DNA of 64,000 nt from Dyadobacter sp. CY347 (GCF_021502655.1 NZ_JAKFFT010000009.1:62001-126000), one strand, 5' to 3'. Shown: positions 51,883 to 61,132, numbered from the stretch's first letter. A program made the numbers and translations. The notes: generated by a model not told the origin, from the letters alone.

Positions 51883-52463
51883 AAAAGATAGAAGAACAAC
51901 TCGAGTCGATTGAAGAAGTGCTTTCACTTCTTATCAGGAAAAACGCGTCAATTGAGAACCTGATCCAAACTGCGACTGACACTCAAAACAAGACGCTTGC
52001 CGATGCCTTGATTGAGTTAAAAACGGATTTAATACAGGAGCCGTCTGCTCAACAGTTGGAGACTTACTTTTCCCAGATAAAGCAAGCAATTGTAAATGTC
52101 CAAAAAACGTCAGAAGTCAGGCATCACCATCACTTCGACCTTCAATCGAAAGGCTTCATTATCTCGGCAGCAGCGCTATTGCTCTCAACGGCTATAAGCG
52201 TCGCCGTGGCCATAAGCAACTATAATGAAAGCAGCAGACTGCATGAAAGCAATCTCAAATTCCGCATTGCCAGGCAGCTTAGTCCGGCGCTTACAGCCAG
52301 AGTTGATAGTATTTACTATAAAGACCCCGAACGAGCAAAACTTGAAACGCAAAAGCGAGAGGCACGTGATCTGTCTGTAAAAGAGGTAGAAGAGCTTTTA
52401 AAAAACAAGCACAATGAAACGAGAGAAGCGGGTGAGTTACTTAAAAAGCTTAAAAGACAATGA
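51879..52463 (+). CDS. Single-TM accessory protein of the mobilization module
   Basis: 194 residues. N-terminal coiled coil (EEQLESIEEVLSLLIRKN), a natural His run (VRHHHHFDLQSKG), one TM helix (about 94-112), then a charged helix with ESNLKFRIARQLSPALTARV. Overlaps the relaxase by 4 bases, so it is likely part of the transfer system; might couple the relaxosome to a helper at the membrane. No family named. Confidence 0.6.
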   Translation: MKKIEEQLESIEEVLSLLIRKNASIENLIQTATDTQNKTLADALIELKTDLIQEPSAQQLETYFSQIKQAIVNVQKTSEVRHHHHFDLQSKGFIISAAALLLSTAISVAVAISNYNESSRLHESNLKFRIARQLSPALTARVDSIYYKDPERAKLETQKREARDLSVKEVEELLKNKHNETREAGELLKKLKRQ

Positions 52464-52749
52464 GCTTCTGTTGGGGGTTGGTGAGTAGTAAAAACAGTCC
52501 ATATTTATCCAGACTCCTAATTGCCTTTACATAGTGTTAATTATACAACAAGTTAAACCACTATAAATCAGTGATTTAAGAACAATTGTTTTGCTAATTA
52601 ATAAGCGTTGCTAGTGATAACTGAGACTAGCGACCGAATCTTCTTCGGTCTTACAGTATGTCGCATTTAATGGCAACTATATAGCAGTTGGGACAATATT
52701 GAAATAGTGCTTGATTCTCAGTATATTGCTTTCGACAAACCACTTGACT

Positions 52750-52842
52750 ATGAAAAAGCTACTTCGCTGGACACTAAGGATTATATTCCTTCCATTTTGG
52801 TTAGTTGGCAAAACGAGCGGCCGTAGGATTATTTATAAATAA
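52750..52842 (+). CDS. Possible 30-residue cationic hydrophobic peptide
   Basis: The frame starts MKKLLRWTLRIIFLPFWLVG and ends with a basic KTSGRRIIYK. Lys/Arg around a single hydrophobic stretch resembles small membrane peptides or type I toxins. No clear ribosome site, so the call is weak. A second similar tiny frame begins 12 bases later. Confidence 0.3.
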   Translation: MKKLLRWTLRIIFLPFWLVGKTSGRRIIYK

Positions 52843-52854
52843 ATCATAGAAGCT

Positions 52855-52917
52855 ATGATAGACAGAATTTTAAGATGGATCGGAAAGGTAATCCGCCTTC
52901 ACATTACATATGTGTAA
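52855..52917 (+). CDS. Possible 20-residue amphipathic peptide
   Basis: MIDRILRWIGKVIRLHITYV followed by TAA. Alternating Arg/Lys and hydrophobic residues give an amphipathic helix. It shares the I/L-L-R-W element with the preceding tiny frame. Weak evidence. Confidence 0.25.
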   Translation: MIDRILRWIGKVIRLHITYV

Positions 52918-52945
52918 ATTGAGAGGTATTTAAGGGAATATTTTC

Positions 52946-52967
52946 AAAGAGGCTAAATGCCTCTTTT
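52946..52967. terminator. Rho-independent terminator hairpin
   Basis: AAAGAGGC and GCCTCTTT arms around a 5-nt loop, flanked by T on the plus side and A on the other, so it may serve both directions. It is 13 bases from the end of the minus-strand gene pair. Confidence 0.7.
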
Positions 52968-52979
52968 CTGTGTCTGTTG

Positions 52980-53192
52980 TTAATGGTAAAGCTCACTTTT
53001 AGGGCATTCGCTCATTGTTGCCTTCTTGTCAGGTAGTTCATCATTTCTGAGCTCCGTCAATGGTTTGTTTTGCATGCTCCTGGGAACGTTTGCTTTGAAG
53101 AGTTCATACTGCACGACTTTTATAGAGCTGTAAATTCTGCCGGTCAAATTAACCGTAATATTAAGTCCGGCATATGTTGCTCCCAAGAACAT
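52980..53192 (-). CDS. Small hypothetical protein, second gene of a pair
   Basis: 70 residues: MFLGATYAGLNITVNLTGRI, then IYSSIKVVQYELFKANVPRS and a polar C-terminus (NDELPDKKATMSECPKSELY). No family known. Starts within the stop of the previous gene (TAATG, 1-base overlap), which argues for a true coupled pair. Confidence 0.45.
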   Translation of the reverse strand: MFLGATYAGLNITVNLTGRIYSSIKVVQYELFKANVPRSMQNKPLTELRNDELPDKKATMSECPKSELYH

Positions 53193-53488
53193 TACATTTG
53201 TCTCTCAGGCAACGCCAGGTAAGCTTTAACGAGGCAGTCGTAAATGGTCGCTTTATTTAACCTTCCCGGATCCCTTAGTTTGAATTCAAAAAGTCTGTCA
53301 GTGTATTCATCATATACAAAGAATAGCAACGGATCTTCGCACGTATAAATCTTATATGGCTTGTTTCCAATCCATCCCATATAAGCCATAAAATGGTCGA
53401 GCTTGAATGCTTGGATCTCCTGGATAAAATGATAATCGGTCATGCCAGTGAATTTCTGGCTATTTAGGGTATACCAAAGCCAATGCAT
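53192..53488 (-). CDS. Small hypothetical protein, first gene of a pair
   Basis: 98 residues rich in aromatic residues: MHWLWYTLNSQKF, AYMGWIGNKPYKIYTCEDPL, LFFVYDEYTDRLFEFKLRDP. The coupling with the 70-residue protein downstream and place in an accessory region suggest a small two-gene module (for instance toxin/antidote), but nothing in the sequence proves it. Confidence 0.45.
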   Translation of the reverse strand: MHWLWYTLNSQKFTGMTDYHFIQEIQAFKLDHFMAYMGWIGNKPYKIYTCEDPLLFFVYDEYTDRLFEFKLRDPGRLNKATIYDCLVKAYLALPERQM

Positions 53489-53745
53489 GAATCCAGTTAG
53501 CCGCCGGTGGGATTGATTTAACTAACGGCAGCTCCTGAATAATCTCAGGATTTGCATGTCTAATTATAATCTCATGATTGTTTAACTCGCGGTAGCAAAG
53601 CTATACTGAGGTGAGCACCAGTGTTTCTCCATGTTTTGAGTATGCCAAAGCTTTGTTAGCTGGGAAAAATGTGTCATCAAGCGCCAATTGCGCCGATTAA
53701 ACTGTCTGCGACCCACCTGCAATAATGCTCTAACAACGACTTTTA

Positions 53746-54903
53746 TTAATCGATCACTTTACGGATTACTTTGTACTCATCGGCAGCCAGCACATCGATC
53801 TTGCCATCAGTAGCCTTATGTATCTGGTCACGAAACCGTTTTACCCGCGAAAGCATCGGTTCAATGATCGTGTTACTGTGACCTACGAAATCATATAAGT
53901 CTTGCTGGTTTGCCGGCAGCTTATAACCACGCGAGCTGCTGGCAATCAGCACACCGGCGTCCCGGAGTGGGGCAATCACTTTCGTTTGAAAATAATGAAG
54001 CGAAACATTCTTTCCCCGTCTGGCCCTGATATGCTCCATGAGCTCAAAGCTGGTAATGTAACGGGTGGGGCTAATATGCCGGAAATGAAAAAGCAGGTAG
54101 CTCACGCTGCTCACCTGGTCAATGGACTGGGGCGCCTTGTCACCGGATTTACGATGCAGGAAATAATTGGCCAGGTTGACGCTAAGCTCGGACAAAAGCG
54201 GATCGAAGCTGGGTCCTGGCTGCGGCTGATTAATCAAATTATGTGCAAAGGCATCTGGCCAGAACCTGATAGTTAAGACCTTCCGTTTAAGAATTTCTAT
54301 AAACTCCCCTCTTTGATCAGTGATTACCGTTTCATCGTAGCAGCGCGCGAGTGTGCCTGCAATAAAATGGGCGAGCTGGACAATCAGGCTATTATCAGCG
54401 GCCACAAAGCCAAAGGAGGATTCATTGAAAAGGTTGGCAATATGGTTCTGCTGCACATAAGTAATAAAGCCTTTCATAAAGGTCTCATCCCCAGCGCGGC
54501 CAGCAACCATTTCCAAGTCCGGAAATATCCGGAATAACTCCCGGTCAGCCAGTCCATGCAGGAACTTGAAAAAGGAGCCTTTATACCGGAGCCCCTCCCC
54601 TATCAACTGGCGCTTATCGACGATAACTGAAAACACCTGGAAGGGCAACTCTTCCAGGTCTTCCAGCACTTCTTTCCTTTTAAGATGGTTATTGCCCGTC
54701 TTTTCTGAGTCAATTTGTCCACTATCAAAGTGACGCTTGCTAATTGCCCCGAGCACTGCCACAACCTTTTCAACGTCTGCCTTGCCGACGATAAGGGAAG
54801 TCACAATAAAATGGGTTGTTGGCAGGATCCCGGACGGCCCCTTTTTAGGAAAGTCAAGTGCATTGTTGCCCCACTCACTTAAAAAGGCTGTTTGATGATG
54901 CAT
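53746..54903 (-). CDS. DUF3800-like protein
   Basis: 385 residues. The start (AFLSEWGNNALDFPKKG, HFIVTSLIVGKADVEKV) resembles DUF3800 proteins, which have an RNase H-like fold with an IDESG motif; here that motif reads LSEWGN, so one acidic residue may be lost. ADNSLIVQLAHFIAGTLARC corresponds to the DUF3800 C-terminal D-x-x-Q motif. A C-terminal part of about 130 residues has a winged-helix look (YFQTKVIAPLRDAGVLIASS). Often found in mobile and defence islands. 67 bp after the gene at 54971-55495. Confidence 0.65.
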   Translation of the reverse strand: MHHQTAFLSEWGNNALDFPKKGPSGILPTTHFIVTSLIVGKADVEKVVAVLGAISKRHFDSGQIDSEKTGNNHLKRKEVLEDLEELPFQVFSVIVDKRQLIGEGLRYKGSFFKFLHGLADRELFRIFPDLEMVAGRAGDETFMKGFITYVQQNHIANLFNESSFGFVAADNSLIVQLAHFIAGTLARCYDETVITDQRGEFIEILKRKVLTIRFWPDAFAHNLINQPQPGPSFDPLLSELSVNLANYFLHRKSGDKAPQSIDQVSSVSYLLFHFRHISPTRYITSFELMEHIRARRGKNVSLHYFQTKVIAPLRDAGVLIASSSRGYKLPANQQDLYDFVGHSNTIIEPMLSRVKRFRDQIHKATDGKIDVLAADEYKVIRKVID

Positions 54904-54970
54904 AATGGCTTAGACCGGAGACCGGCAAAAGTGGTTAACGTTTAGTGCTTACCGGCACGGATACTTTTGA

Positions 54971-55495
54971 TTATTCTGCGGGCTGTTCAGCTGTTTGCTG
55001 AATATCCTTTGGCCTGCGTCCCCGTGGTTTGCCGGTATAAGGTACTTTTTCAGATGCCTGCTCCGGTGAGATTTCCAACGCGTAACCAACTGACCCCTCA
55101 TGCTGAAAGATTGAAGCGGTGAAGACATATTTCTGATTGCCGTAATCGATACCCCCTTTGCTTAGGATCAATTCCAATGGCAAGGAGTAGCCACGGCCGG
55201 AGCGTTTAATTGAAAAAGCGTTCTCCTGCTCTGTGGGGACCAGGTAAAGGTTTTTGATCTTGCGTTTACCATCATCAGTTCCCACCAGGAACCTGGTTGT
55301 ATCAGGTTCGATACCCAGCTCTTCAATGGCCAGTGACGGGAACACGATTTTGCCGGCAGCGGAAATATAGCCTTTGGGAAGTGATTTTGCCGCTGCTTTC
55401 TTGTCTGCTTTTTGCTCATTTTCCTGCACGGAAAAGAAGCGGATATTTTTAGCTTTCACTAATGGGTTTGGATTGGTAAGTAACGGAATGTGCAA
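54971..55495 (-). CDS. Hypothetical partner of the DUF3800-like protein
   Basis: 174 residues. A core with AAGKIVFPSLAIEELGIEPD, RFLVGTDDGKRKIKNLYLVP and GYSLPLELILSKGGIDYGNQ, followed by a basic tail (YTGKPRGRRPKDIQ) that looks like an AT-hook. The first strand recalls AbrB/SpoVT-like swapped-hairpin proteins, a class to which many antitoxins belong. The pairing upstream of the DUF3800 gene on the same strand supports a functional unit. Confidence 0.5.
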   Translation of the reverse strand: MHIPLLTNPNPLVKAKNIRFFSVQENEQKADKKAAAKSLPKGYISAAGKIVFPSLAIEELGIEPDTTRFLVGTDDGKRKIKNLYLVPTEQENAFSIKRSGRGYSLPLELILSKGGIDYGNQKYVFTASIFQHEGSVGYALEISPEQASEKVPYTGKPRGRRPKDIQQTAEQPAE

Positions 55496-55828
55496 TATAT
55501 AAAGCAGATGCCAAACAAAATAAATTTCGTCGAAGTGGTGCCAGCATAAGTAATATGACCAGGCGTTTGTTTAGCAATTACTAGTTGGTTTCAGGCAGCA
55601 TTTTTGATTTTGGCAGGCTGGTCTCGCAAACCAGCGCTAAGTCACGGATAGGACAGTCAAATGCGGCTTTTTAATAACTGATTAATTGTCGTTGAAGCCT
55701 TCAACCAAACTAAATGGGAAAACAGAAATTAAATAGGACACTGAATCTTTCCCCACTTTAAGTCTAAAAGGGTAGGTAATAATACTTCCTGAGGATTTCA
55801 ATCGTCAAGATATCCTTAACAGTTAACC
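55496..55828. other. 333-bp intergenic region
   Basis: AT-rich. Neither a gene, a clear promoter nor a repeat is seen. Confidence 0.5.
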
Positions 55829-56146
55829 TTACAGATCTGCAAGCTCCTGCAATAAGCCCACGTGTATAAATCGGGAGGTGTTAGACATAATTACATCTTC
55901 ATCTCCAATCATCAAAGACACACTACGCTCGCCAAAATTAATAAGCAAAGGCTTTTCCAGTTTTAACCCCTCGGTGAGCATTTCAATGGTAACCGGCGTT
56001 GAAAGGGCAAAGTTTTGTTTCTTGAAAACCATCCTTAGGTATTCATATAGCCCTTCTACTGACTCCAAGGTTATGGTGTCAATCAGCGTGGCCGGATCCT
56101 GGATTTTTATCAAACCAACTAATATCATCGGATTCTTTTTTATCAA
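55829..56146 (-). CDS. Hypothetical protein
   Basis: 105 residues: KKNPMILVGLIKIQDPATLI, LESVEGLYEYLRMVFKKQNF, MLTEGLKLEKPLLINFGERS. No signal peptide and no TM. No family recognised. Stands alone, divergent from the HEPN-like gene at 56295. Confidence 0.5.
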   Translation of the reverse strand: MIKKNPMILVGLIKIQDPATLIDTITLESVEGLYEYLRMVFKKQNFALSTPVTIEMLTEGLKLEKPLLINFGERSVSLMIGDEDVIMSNTSRFIHVGLLQELADL

Positions 56147-56294
56147 TTAGTCGTAAGCTACTTAAATCTACGCACGTACGCCCTTTCAGTTCTTACTATT
56201 TATAAAATTCCAGGCCAGTGCATCTAAAAAGTGGGTGTTAGGCTAAGCTCATTTTCTCAAATAATTTTGAGATTTTGTATGTTATGTGTGAGTA

Positions 56295-57125
56295 TTGTCA
56301 GATAGGCCTCGGTCTTTAAAGAGAATATACAGGAAGACAAATGTGGCTAATTTGTCTCCTGATGAAACAGATAAGAAGTCTAATAGTCTAATCCAAAAAA
56401 TATTGTTCGAACGAGACAAACGTAGGGGCGATTCTACCGTCGCCAAAATAGCAAATTCTGCATTCTGTTTCTTCAAGATCGGACTTGAAGTCTCTTCTTC
56501 CTTGGCGAATAGAGTTAAAGCTGAAAATATGACAGATTTCGATATTGCTGAAATGTCCGTTGCAGCTACAAATTTTATTTTTTCCATAGAATTATATCTG
56601 AAGGCAATACACCGCCTCTGTAACGAAAAAGTAGAAAGTCATGAAGTACAGCGACTATATAAAAGACTACCAGTATCTGTGAAAAATGCACTCAATGCAT
56701 ATTACATAAAAGAAAGACTCCATTCAGCTGCACTCCATTCATTCACAGGTAATGCAGGTAGTCTCCGCGCTTACACAATTCATACTGCTGACAAAGAAGC
56801 TGTGTTAATTTCTTATGAATACAAAGACGATGGTAGCCTTTCTAACATGTTCAAAAACCACAACGAAGGATTTTCACGATGGCGATACATCTACGAGATA
56901 AACAACACAAAGCCTGCTTACGTCAATTTTGATAGTCTATGGGCTGCAGTTACTGCAATGATTGAAGTTATTGATGACCTAATGATCTTGCGCGGACTAG
57001 CGGCGTCCTCGGATTTGCGAACAGCGTATGACTTGGAAAAGAAAGACCGGCCGAAAGTGAACTACGAACTCGACAAGAAGGAAACAAAAATTCTGAACAA
57101 TAATGTAAACACTAACAATCAATAA
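56295..57125 (+). CDS. HEPN-like protein
   Basis: 276 residues if TTG 56295 is the start; the start is uncertain. The part AATNFIFSIELYLKAIHRLC followed about 8 residues later by SHEVQRLYKRLPVSVKNAL fits the helix pair of HEPN-type proteins, with the ELYLK helix and downstream H. A clear catalytic R-x4-6-H is not seen. The C-terminal region ends in an Asn-rich tail. First of three HEPN-like genes in a row; a part in phage or stress response is likely by family. Confidence 0.55.
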   Translation: MSDRPRSLKRIYRKTNVANLSPDETDKKSNSLIQKILFERDKRRGDSTVAKIANSAFCFFKIGLEVSSSLANRVKAENMTDFDIAEMSVAATNFIFSIELYLKAIHRLCNEKVESHEVQRLYKRLPVSVKNALNAYYIKERLHSAALHSFTGNAGSLRAYTIHTADKEAVLISYEYKDDGSLSNMFKNHNEGFSRWRYIYEINNTKPAYVNFDSLWAAVTAMIEVIDDLMILRGLAASSDLRTAYDLEKKDRPKVNYELDKKETKILNNNVNTNNQ

Positions 57126-57640
57126 CTATCGGAATAGAGCCAATTTACAGTTGGTAGTCAAATTAAGCTGAAACAACATTAACCGGGTATACTTACCATA
57201 ATTTGACAATGACATCAGCTAGTCAACAAAATAAGGCAACCTTCTAAGATGTAGTATTCCGGACAACACAAAACAGCGGTAAGGTTACAATACCAACAAA
57301 CATCTTCCGTCAACGGTGCTTGTCTCTTAAAATATAGCTGTTTGTTTCACCAAAGCCGTTGAGTTGACAAAAGATGAAATTGATTTCACAAACAACAAGA
57401 TGAAACGAGAATGGACAAGGGGCTCATTTCTGGACGAACTTAAAACTTGTTTCATCCAGTCGATCGTTCTTACAAATATCAAATGTCAAAACATACTTAG
57501 AATTAGATACTTCTCCACGAGAAGCATCTAATGTCCTTAAATAAACCATTAATTCTTGTTTGATTTGTGTTTTTTTCATGTACATACTATATAATTTAGT
57601 TAGATTACTCACATAACTTGGGTGTAACGTAGCACCTCTA
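57126..57640. other. 515-bp region with a possible AbrB-type remnant
   Basis: A short plus-strand frame at 57272-57337 reads NSGKVTIPTNIFRQRC, like the start of AbrB/MazE-type proteins, but it has no start codon and stops soon, so at best it is a decayed gene. A 75-codon minus-strand frame (57424-57651) overlaps the next gene and is not convincing. Confidence 0.25.
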
Positions 57641-58675
57641 ATGAGCGACATCGTTATGAATTTTGAATTTTGGGGAGTCGTTGACTCTCTGTTGCTAGAA
57701 ACAAGCGAGACACTTACAATTGATAATCAAACCAATGTCTTTGCTCCTGAAGTAGCAGTGACACTTATAAATGATTTTCATCTAAAATTTTTTGGGGAAA
57801 TTGCCGTCAGTATGATCCCTAAACAGCCCCTTTTGGTCATTTCTAGCGAACTTGGAAATCTAGTGCCGAATTTTAATCCGTCAGAAGCGTACAAGTCTAT
57901 GGCATTTTTGAAGGATTTTACACACGATTTGACAACGGCACTTTGGTTTATTAAAGATAATGGTGTCTGCGTACGGCAAAGCTTCTTTATGCCCGAAGAC
58001 ATTGAACAGACTGGGGTCGCATATTATCAGGGATTGACGAATGCAGAAGGTTTTAGAAAGCCAACTAAGTTTACAATCGAGGAGTTTAGTGAATCAGCGG
58101 TGATTATGGAAAAATTCAAGCAGGTTTGCCCTCCGCCAAACGCGGCTGAAAACCTTCATGATAAAATGGGGACTAGAGATGAATTTTTACAGAGGGGGCT
58201 AGATTCGAATCACTTGTTACCGTATAATTTCCCTAGGCTTACAAGAGCTTTGTTTATGTTGGATCAAGCAAGAAGAACGCCTGCGCCAGTTGTAAAAATA
58301 ACATTTTACATGAGCGCCTTTGAATGTCTATTTTCGGACGGCGATACAGAGGCTATAACCTATAAATTAGGACAAAGAGTAGCATTTTTGCTCGCAACCG
58401 ACAAACAAGAAAGACTTAATATTCGAAATTCTGTTAAAGAAGGTTACAAGGTACGATCATCTTACATCCACGGATCAGAATTATCAGGGCAACTAAAAAA
58501 TCATGATAAACTAATATCCATTTCTGTTGAGATAGACGATCTACTTAGAAAAACATTTCTAAAAGTAATTAGTGAGTATGGTGAGCAGTTTATGCTATCC
58601 AATAACGCATTTAAGAAGTGGCTAGAAGAAGAACTCATCTATGGGAGTAATCAGTCAAGTCGAGTGACTACCTGA
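57641..58675 (+). CDS. ApeA-like HEPN domain protein
   Basis: 344 residues. N-terminal part of about 170 residues (FEFWGVVDSLLLETSETLTI, SEAYKSMAFLKDFTHDLTTA). The C-terminal helical domain has the order seen in ApeA-type HEPN proteins: KITFYMSAFECLFSDGDTEA, YKLGQRVAFLLATDKQERLN, then VRSSYIHGSE with the R-x4-H RNase motif. HEPN RNases of this group act in phage defence by abortive RNA cutting. Start at ATG 57656 is also possible. Second of three HEPN-like genes. Confidence 0.7.
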   Translation: MSDIVMNFEFWGVVDSLLLETSETLTIDNQTNVFAPEVAVTLINDFHLKFFGEIAVSMIPKQPLLVISSELGNLVPNFNPSEAYKSMAFLKDFTHDLTTALWFIKDNGVCVRQSFFMPEDIEQTGVAYYQGLTNAEGFRKPTKFTIEEFSESAVIMEKFKQVCPPPNAAENLHDKMGTRDEFLQRGLDSNHLLPYNFPRLTRALFMLDQARRTPAPVVKITFYMSAFECLFSDGDTEAITYKLGQRVAFLLATDKQERLNIRNSVKEGYKVRSSYIHGSELSGQLKNHDKLISISVEIDDLLRKTFLKVISEYGEQFMLSNNAFKKWLEEELIYGSNQSSRVTT

Positions 58676-58904
58676 AAAGACTGGCATCCGCACATTGCCT
58701 GGCCAGTTCGTATGGCTGTCTCATATTTGTGCATTGCACTTGACATAACGCCTGTTATATAACAAAATATTATTTGGTTATTTCAGTGTATTGACTCTCA
58801 GTAAATCCTTATGGAGTATAGGTTATCTTATGTTAAATAGAAACCACATGCCTTGTGCCTACAATAGAGGCCTACTCAGATTTAATGTTCCATTAGACGC
58901 ATAG

Positions 58905-59648
58905 ATGATTTATGGGAAATGCGCTCCAGTTGCATTTTTTTCAACCATGCAATACTCGAATTTGAAGCTCGCGAAAGAAATTTGTATATTTCTAAAAAAA
59001 ACATGGTTACTTACAAATTTCTTGATGATACAACCCTTAGAAATTGATCGTAATCCAACTCCAGGAGATCAGCTATTTATCGAAAAAGGAGAAAACCTAG
59101 CTTGGTTGAATCACGCTTTTCAGCAGTTCGGAAATTACGCAGACTGCTATCAAAATTGTGCAATTACTCTCATAGACGATGCTTTGCAAAACACTGCTCA
59201 GAGAGATTATAAGATATACCCTATTGTATTTCTAATACGACACTATTTTGAACTAAGACTAAAAGAGCTAATTCAGGGAATAAATTACCTCGAGAAACAA
59301 ACAGATGAATTCCCTACTGGACACCAACTGCAAGGACTATGGGCTACTTTTCAGAAGCGCTACTCGGACGTAGTCGAAAAATTGGATCCAGCTGACCCGG
59401 TGATTTTATCATTAACAGACCTCATTGATGAGATCTCAGGACTAGATCCTGATTCTATGACTTTTCGATACCCAGTTGATCAGAAAGGGAAAAATTACTC
59501 TCGACCAGAGTATATTGATCTAGACAACCTAAGGCAAGTCTACCTTCGATGCTGCAAAGTTCTAGACTCCATGGCAATGCAGGTAAGTCAGTACAGCGAG
59601 TCCCTGAGTGAGATACTCTCTGAAACATACGATTATTACAATGAGTAA
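58905..59648 (+). CDS. HEPN-like protein
   Basis: 247 residues from ATG 58905, or 207 from ATG 59025 (MIQPLEIDRNPTPGDQLF), which looks better. The region YPIVFLIRHYFELRLKELIQ with GHQLQGLWATFQKRYSDV about 15 residues later is a common bacterial HEPN-like pattern. The RHYFELR and GH elements could give the R and H, but spacing does not match classic R-x4-6-H. Third of the HEPN-like row, upstream of the DUF4297-HerA pair. Confidence 0.55.
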   Translation: MIYGKCAPVAFFSTMQYSNLKLAKEICIFLKKTWLLTNFLMIQPLEIDRNPTPGDQLFIEKGENLAWLNHAFQQFGNYADCYQNCAITLIDDALQNTAQRDYKIYPIVFLIRHYFELRLKELIQGINYLEKQTDEFPTGHQLQGLWATFQKRYSDVVEKLDPADPVILSLTDLIDEISGLDPDSMTFRYPVDQKGKNYSRPEYIDLDNLRQVYLRCCKVLDSMAMQVSQYSESLSEILSETYDYYNE

Positions 59649-59919
59649 ATAACTTAATATAATTACAGAAGTTACTATAAATGAATCAATTGAATTACAA
59701 CCATGTCTATATCGTGATGTTCTCGATCCAAAACTTTGCATATCAAACCGAAACCTATTTGTCCTAGTCACTTTAGACTATTAAGAATATGAGATTACGT
59801 AACTGGCTTAAAAGATTTATTCGAATCTCTGGAATTTGACAAAGTCGAAATAGAAAAATCAAAATGTAAATAAAATTTTACAAAACCGTACCAAAACGTA
59901 TGCCTACAATATACAAACA

Positions 59920-61131
59920 ATGAGTGAAAGAGCAGCAATAGACACAATAAGAGGCTATTTTTACCAATTCGACTACTCCATTGTTCAAGTTCTAAATCTA
60001 AATGCAGAAACTGATAAAATTACAATAGAAGGAATTGAAGATGTAGATATTAGTACGGCCACTGACGAAACAGCGATACAATGTAAATACTATTCAAAAA
60101 CAGAGTACAATCATTCAGCAATTTCAGAACCGATACGACTAATATTGAATCATTTTCATGAAACATTAAAAGGTAAAGGCAAAAAAATTAATTATAAGCT
60201 TCGCGGGCATTATAAATCGGGGCAAAGCAAGTTAGTATTACCATTAACGGTGGAATCACTAAAATCTAACTTCCTTATATACAAACGAGCAGACCTAAAA
60301 TATGAACACCATAAGGATCTATCACTTTCTGACAGGGATTTGCAAGAATTTATAGATAGACTTGAAATTGATATCAACGCAGAAGACTTTGATGTCCAAT
60401 TTAGTAATGTAAGAACTAAGTTAAAAGGCATTTTCAACTGCAGTGATTTCTCATCTGAATTCTTTTTTTATAACAACGCTTTGCGAGTAATAAAGGATCT
60501 AGCAACAAAACAGCAGTTATCAGAAAGAACCATATCAAAAAGAGATTTTTTACGACAAATAGACACATCTGAAATATTATTCAACGAATGGTTTTTAAAG
60601 ACAAAAGGAGAAAAACAGCATTATTTATTTTTAAGGAAAGAATATTTTACAACGCTAAATGTTTCACCTTTCGAGAGATTATTCGCCATTGAGATTGATC
60701 CAAATACATATGTTCGAAGTGAAATAAAAAGTATATTGTTTGCCATCTCAAAAAAATGGTCAAAACTTTCCCGAAGAGAACCAAGCCCCTTTTGCCCATA
60801 CATATACATTCATAAAATAGATCCGAAGGAACTAATAGAATTAAAGAAAGAGCTTATCTCAGAAGGGTTTCATATAAACGACGGCTACGACTTCAGTGGA
60901 GCCGATTTTAATGTTCAATCAATTATAAAAAAACCTGATTATAACAATCAAATAAAACTAAAAATAATAAATTCATTAGAGTTTGTTGAACCAACGTTAT
61001 CAACAATATCCAAAACCAAAGAGATTTACCAGTTTTTTATATCAAATAATTTTATAAGTGTTTTAAATCCTGCAATTAAACATATACAAATCCAAGTAAA
61101 TAATCATAACGACATTAAACAAATAATTTGA
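59920..61131 (+). CDS. DUF4297-like putative nuclease of a HerA-linked defence system
   Basis: 403 residues. The first 60 residues match the DUF4297/Cap4-type nuclease start: AAIDTIRGYFYQFDYSIVQV, then IEGIEDVDI and AIQCKYYSK, giving the acidic residues (Glu37-Asp43) and Q-x-K (Gln54, Lys56) of a PD-(D/E)xK-like site. The remainder is alpha-helical with no clear motif (a likely sensor or HerA-binding part). It is joined to a HerA gene by a 1-base gap. DUF4297-HerA pairs are described as anti-phage systems. Confidence 0.75.
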   Translation: MSERAAIDTIRGYFYQFDYSIVQVLNLNAETDKITIEGIEDVDISTATDETAIQCKYYSKTEYNHSAISEPIRLILNHFHETLKGKGKKINYKLRGHYKSGQSKLVLPLTVESLKSNFLIYKRADLKYEHHKDLSLSDRDLQEFIDRLEIDINAEDFDVQFSNVRTKLKGIFNCSDFSSEFFFYNNALRVIKDLATKQQLSERTISKRDFLRQIDTSEILFNEWFLKTKGEKQHYLFLRKEYFTTLNVSPFERLFAIEIDPNTYVRSEIKSILFAISKKWSKLSRREPSPFCPYIYIHKIDPKELIELKKELISEGFHINDGYDFSGADFNVQSIIKKPDYNNQIKLKIINSLEFVEPTLSTISKTKEIYQFFISNNFISVLNPAIKHIQIQVNNHNDIKQII

Positions 61132-61132
61132 T

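Larger units (their letters stand above)
52464..52979. other. 516-bp region between mobilization module and cargo
   Basis: No gene of normal size. It holds a GACCGAA-TCTTC-TTCGGTC hairpin (52632-52650), two tiny frames coding cationic peptides (52750-52842, 52855-52917) and a terminator (52946-52967). Confidence 0.5.

Noticed and set aside
52100-52135. His run (HHHH) in the relaxase-linked membrane protein, considered as a cloning tag.
   Set aside because: The gene is naturally placed with overlap to the relaxase and there is no vector sequence nearby.
57424-57651. 75-codon minus-strand frame between the first two HEPN-like genes.
   Set aside because: It overlaps the start of the ApeA-like gene and has no recognisable features.
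59670-59790. Frame without start codon reading ESIELQPCLYRDVLDPKLCI between a HEPN-like gene and the DUF4297-like gene.
   Set aside because: No start codon and no family; might be a 3' gene remnant but cannot be supported.
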